A DNA stretch of 64,000 nt from positions 12,354,704 through 12,418,703 of the forward strand of contig OY829328.1 in assembly GCA_963691655.1 (NCBI GenBank). The letters run 5' to 3'. Below, in pieces: positions 63,871 to 64,000 of the stretch; positions within the stretch are counted from its first letter, which is position 1; each line of letters begins with the position of its first letter. The stretch is from Toxonevra muliebris (lineage: Eukaryota > Arthropoda > Insecta > Diptera > Pallopteridae). The notes below the pieces were generated by a model. That model had not been told where the DNA came from and ran no database searches. It saw nothing but the letters and a program-made list of their open reading frames with translations. The position numbers were made by a program, and so were the translations under genes.

Positions 63871-64000
63871 ACCCATGATTTTTTACCTATGTTAACGTCA
63901 ACAGACTCGCATAAAACTTATATTATATTATACTTCACTACTTTACCTTTCAAACGATATAAGTTTCATGAATATGTTGACGTTAATATAGGTAAAATGG
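63871..64000. repeat. Inverted repeat at the window edge
   Basis: ttttacctatgttaacgtcaaca (63879-63902) is inverted at 63974-63998 (tgttgacgttaatataggtaaaa). A second pair, cataaaacttatat / atataagtttcatg, lies inside. Together they form a near-complete palindrome of about 130 bp. It may continue past the window. Confidence 0.65.

Overview
The window is animal nuclear DNA from a higher fly (Brachycera; a fruit-fly or calyptrate-like genome). It is very AT-rich, has short exons split by multi-kilobase introns, many small inverted-repeat transposons, mariner and hAT remnants, and no bacterial-style gene packing. Only one gene is firmly supported: the type II regulatory subunit of cAMP-dependent protein kinase (Pka-R2), on the minus strand.

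Pka-R2 runs from right to left. The canonical open reading frame joins eight exons (34602-34386, 14926-14745, 14061-13961, 12715-12620, 10232-10085, 10020-9945, 9868-9686, 4948-4818). All junctions have GT/AG ends and matching phases. The sum is 1134 nt, or 377 residues. The product has a dimerization/docking helix, an acidic linker, an RRKSV inhibitory site and two cAMP-binding domains with intact phosphate-binding cassettes.

The main discovery is alternative ends for this gene. At the 3' side there are three tandem versions of the last coding exon (9023-8881, 8732-8614, 4948-4818). Each starts in the same phase, encodes the F-L-(D/E)...FER(L/I)LG helix, places a tyrosine at the same distance and then ends in a different tail. 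At the 5' side a small exon (21388-21343) starts with ATG, ends in a strong donor and has the phase needed to join the RRKSV exon. It would give a subunit with no dimerization/docking domain. A third candidate start exon (51338-51301) would add 19 residues in frame to the canonical N-terminus. The locus could therefore make up to nine N-/C-terminal combinations.

Region by region: 0.5-1.5 kb is a decayed hAT element with its target duplication. 4.8-14.9 kb holds the 3' two thirds of Pka-R2. 16.8-18.7 kb is a decayed non-LTR retrotransposon in the large first intron, and 19.5-20.0 kb is a nested pair of small DNA transposons. 21.3 kb is the alternative start exon. 22-34 kb is intron with a piggyBac-like element, non-LTR and Tc1/mariner remnants and minisatellites. 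34.4-34.6 kb is the canonical start exon. 35-51 kb is non-coding with several inverted-repeat elements, including a 1.7-kb foldback. 51-64 kb is non-coding with a tRNA-derived sequence, two more non-LTR remnants, a hAT-like element and one uncertain plus-strand start exon. The retroelement and transposon reading frames seen here are broken.
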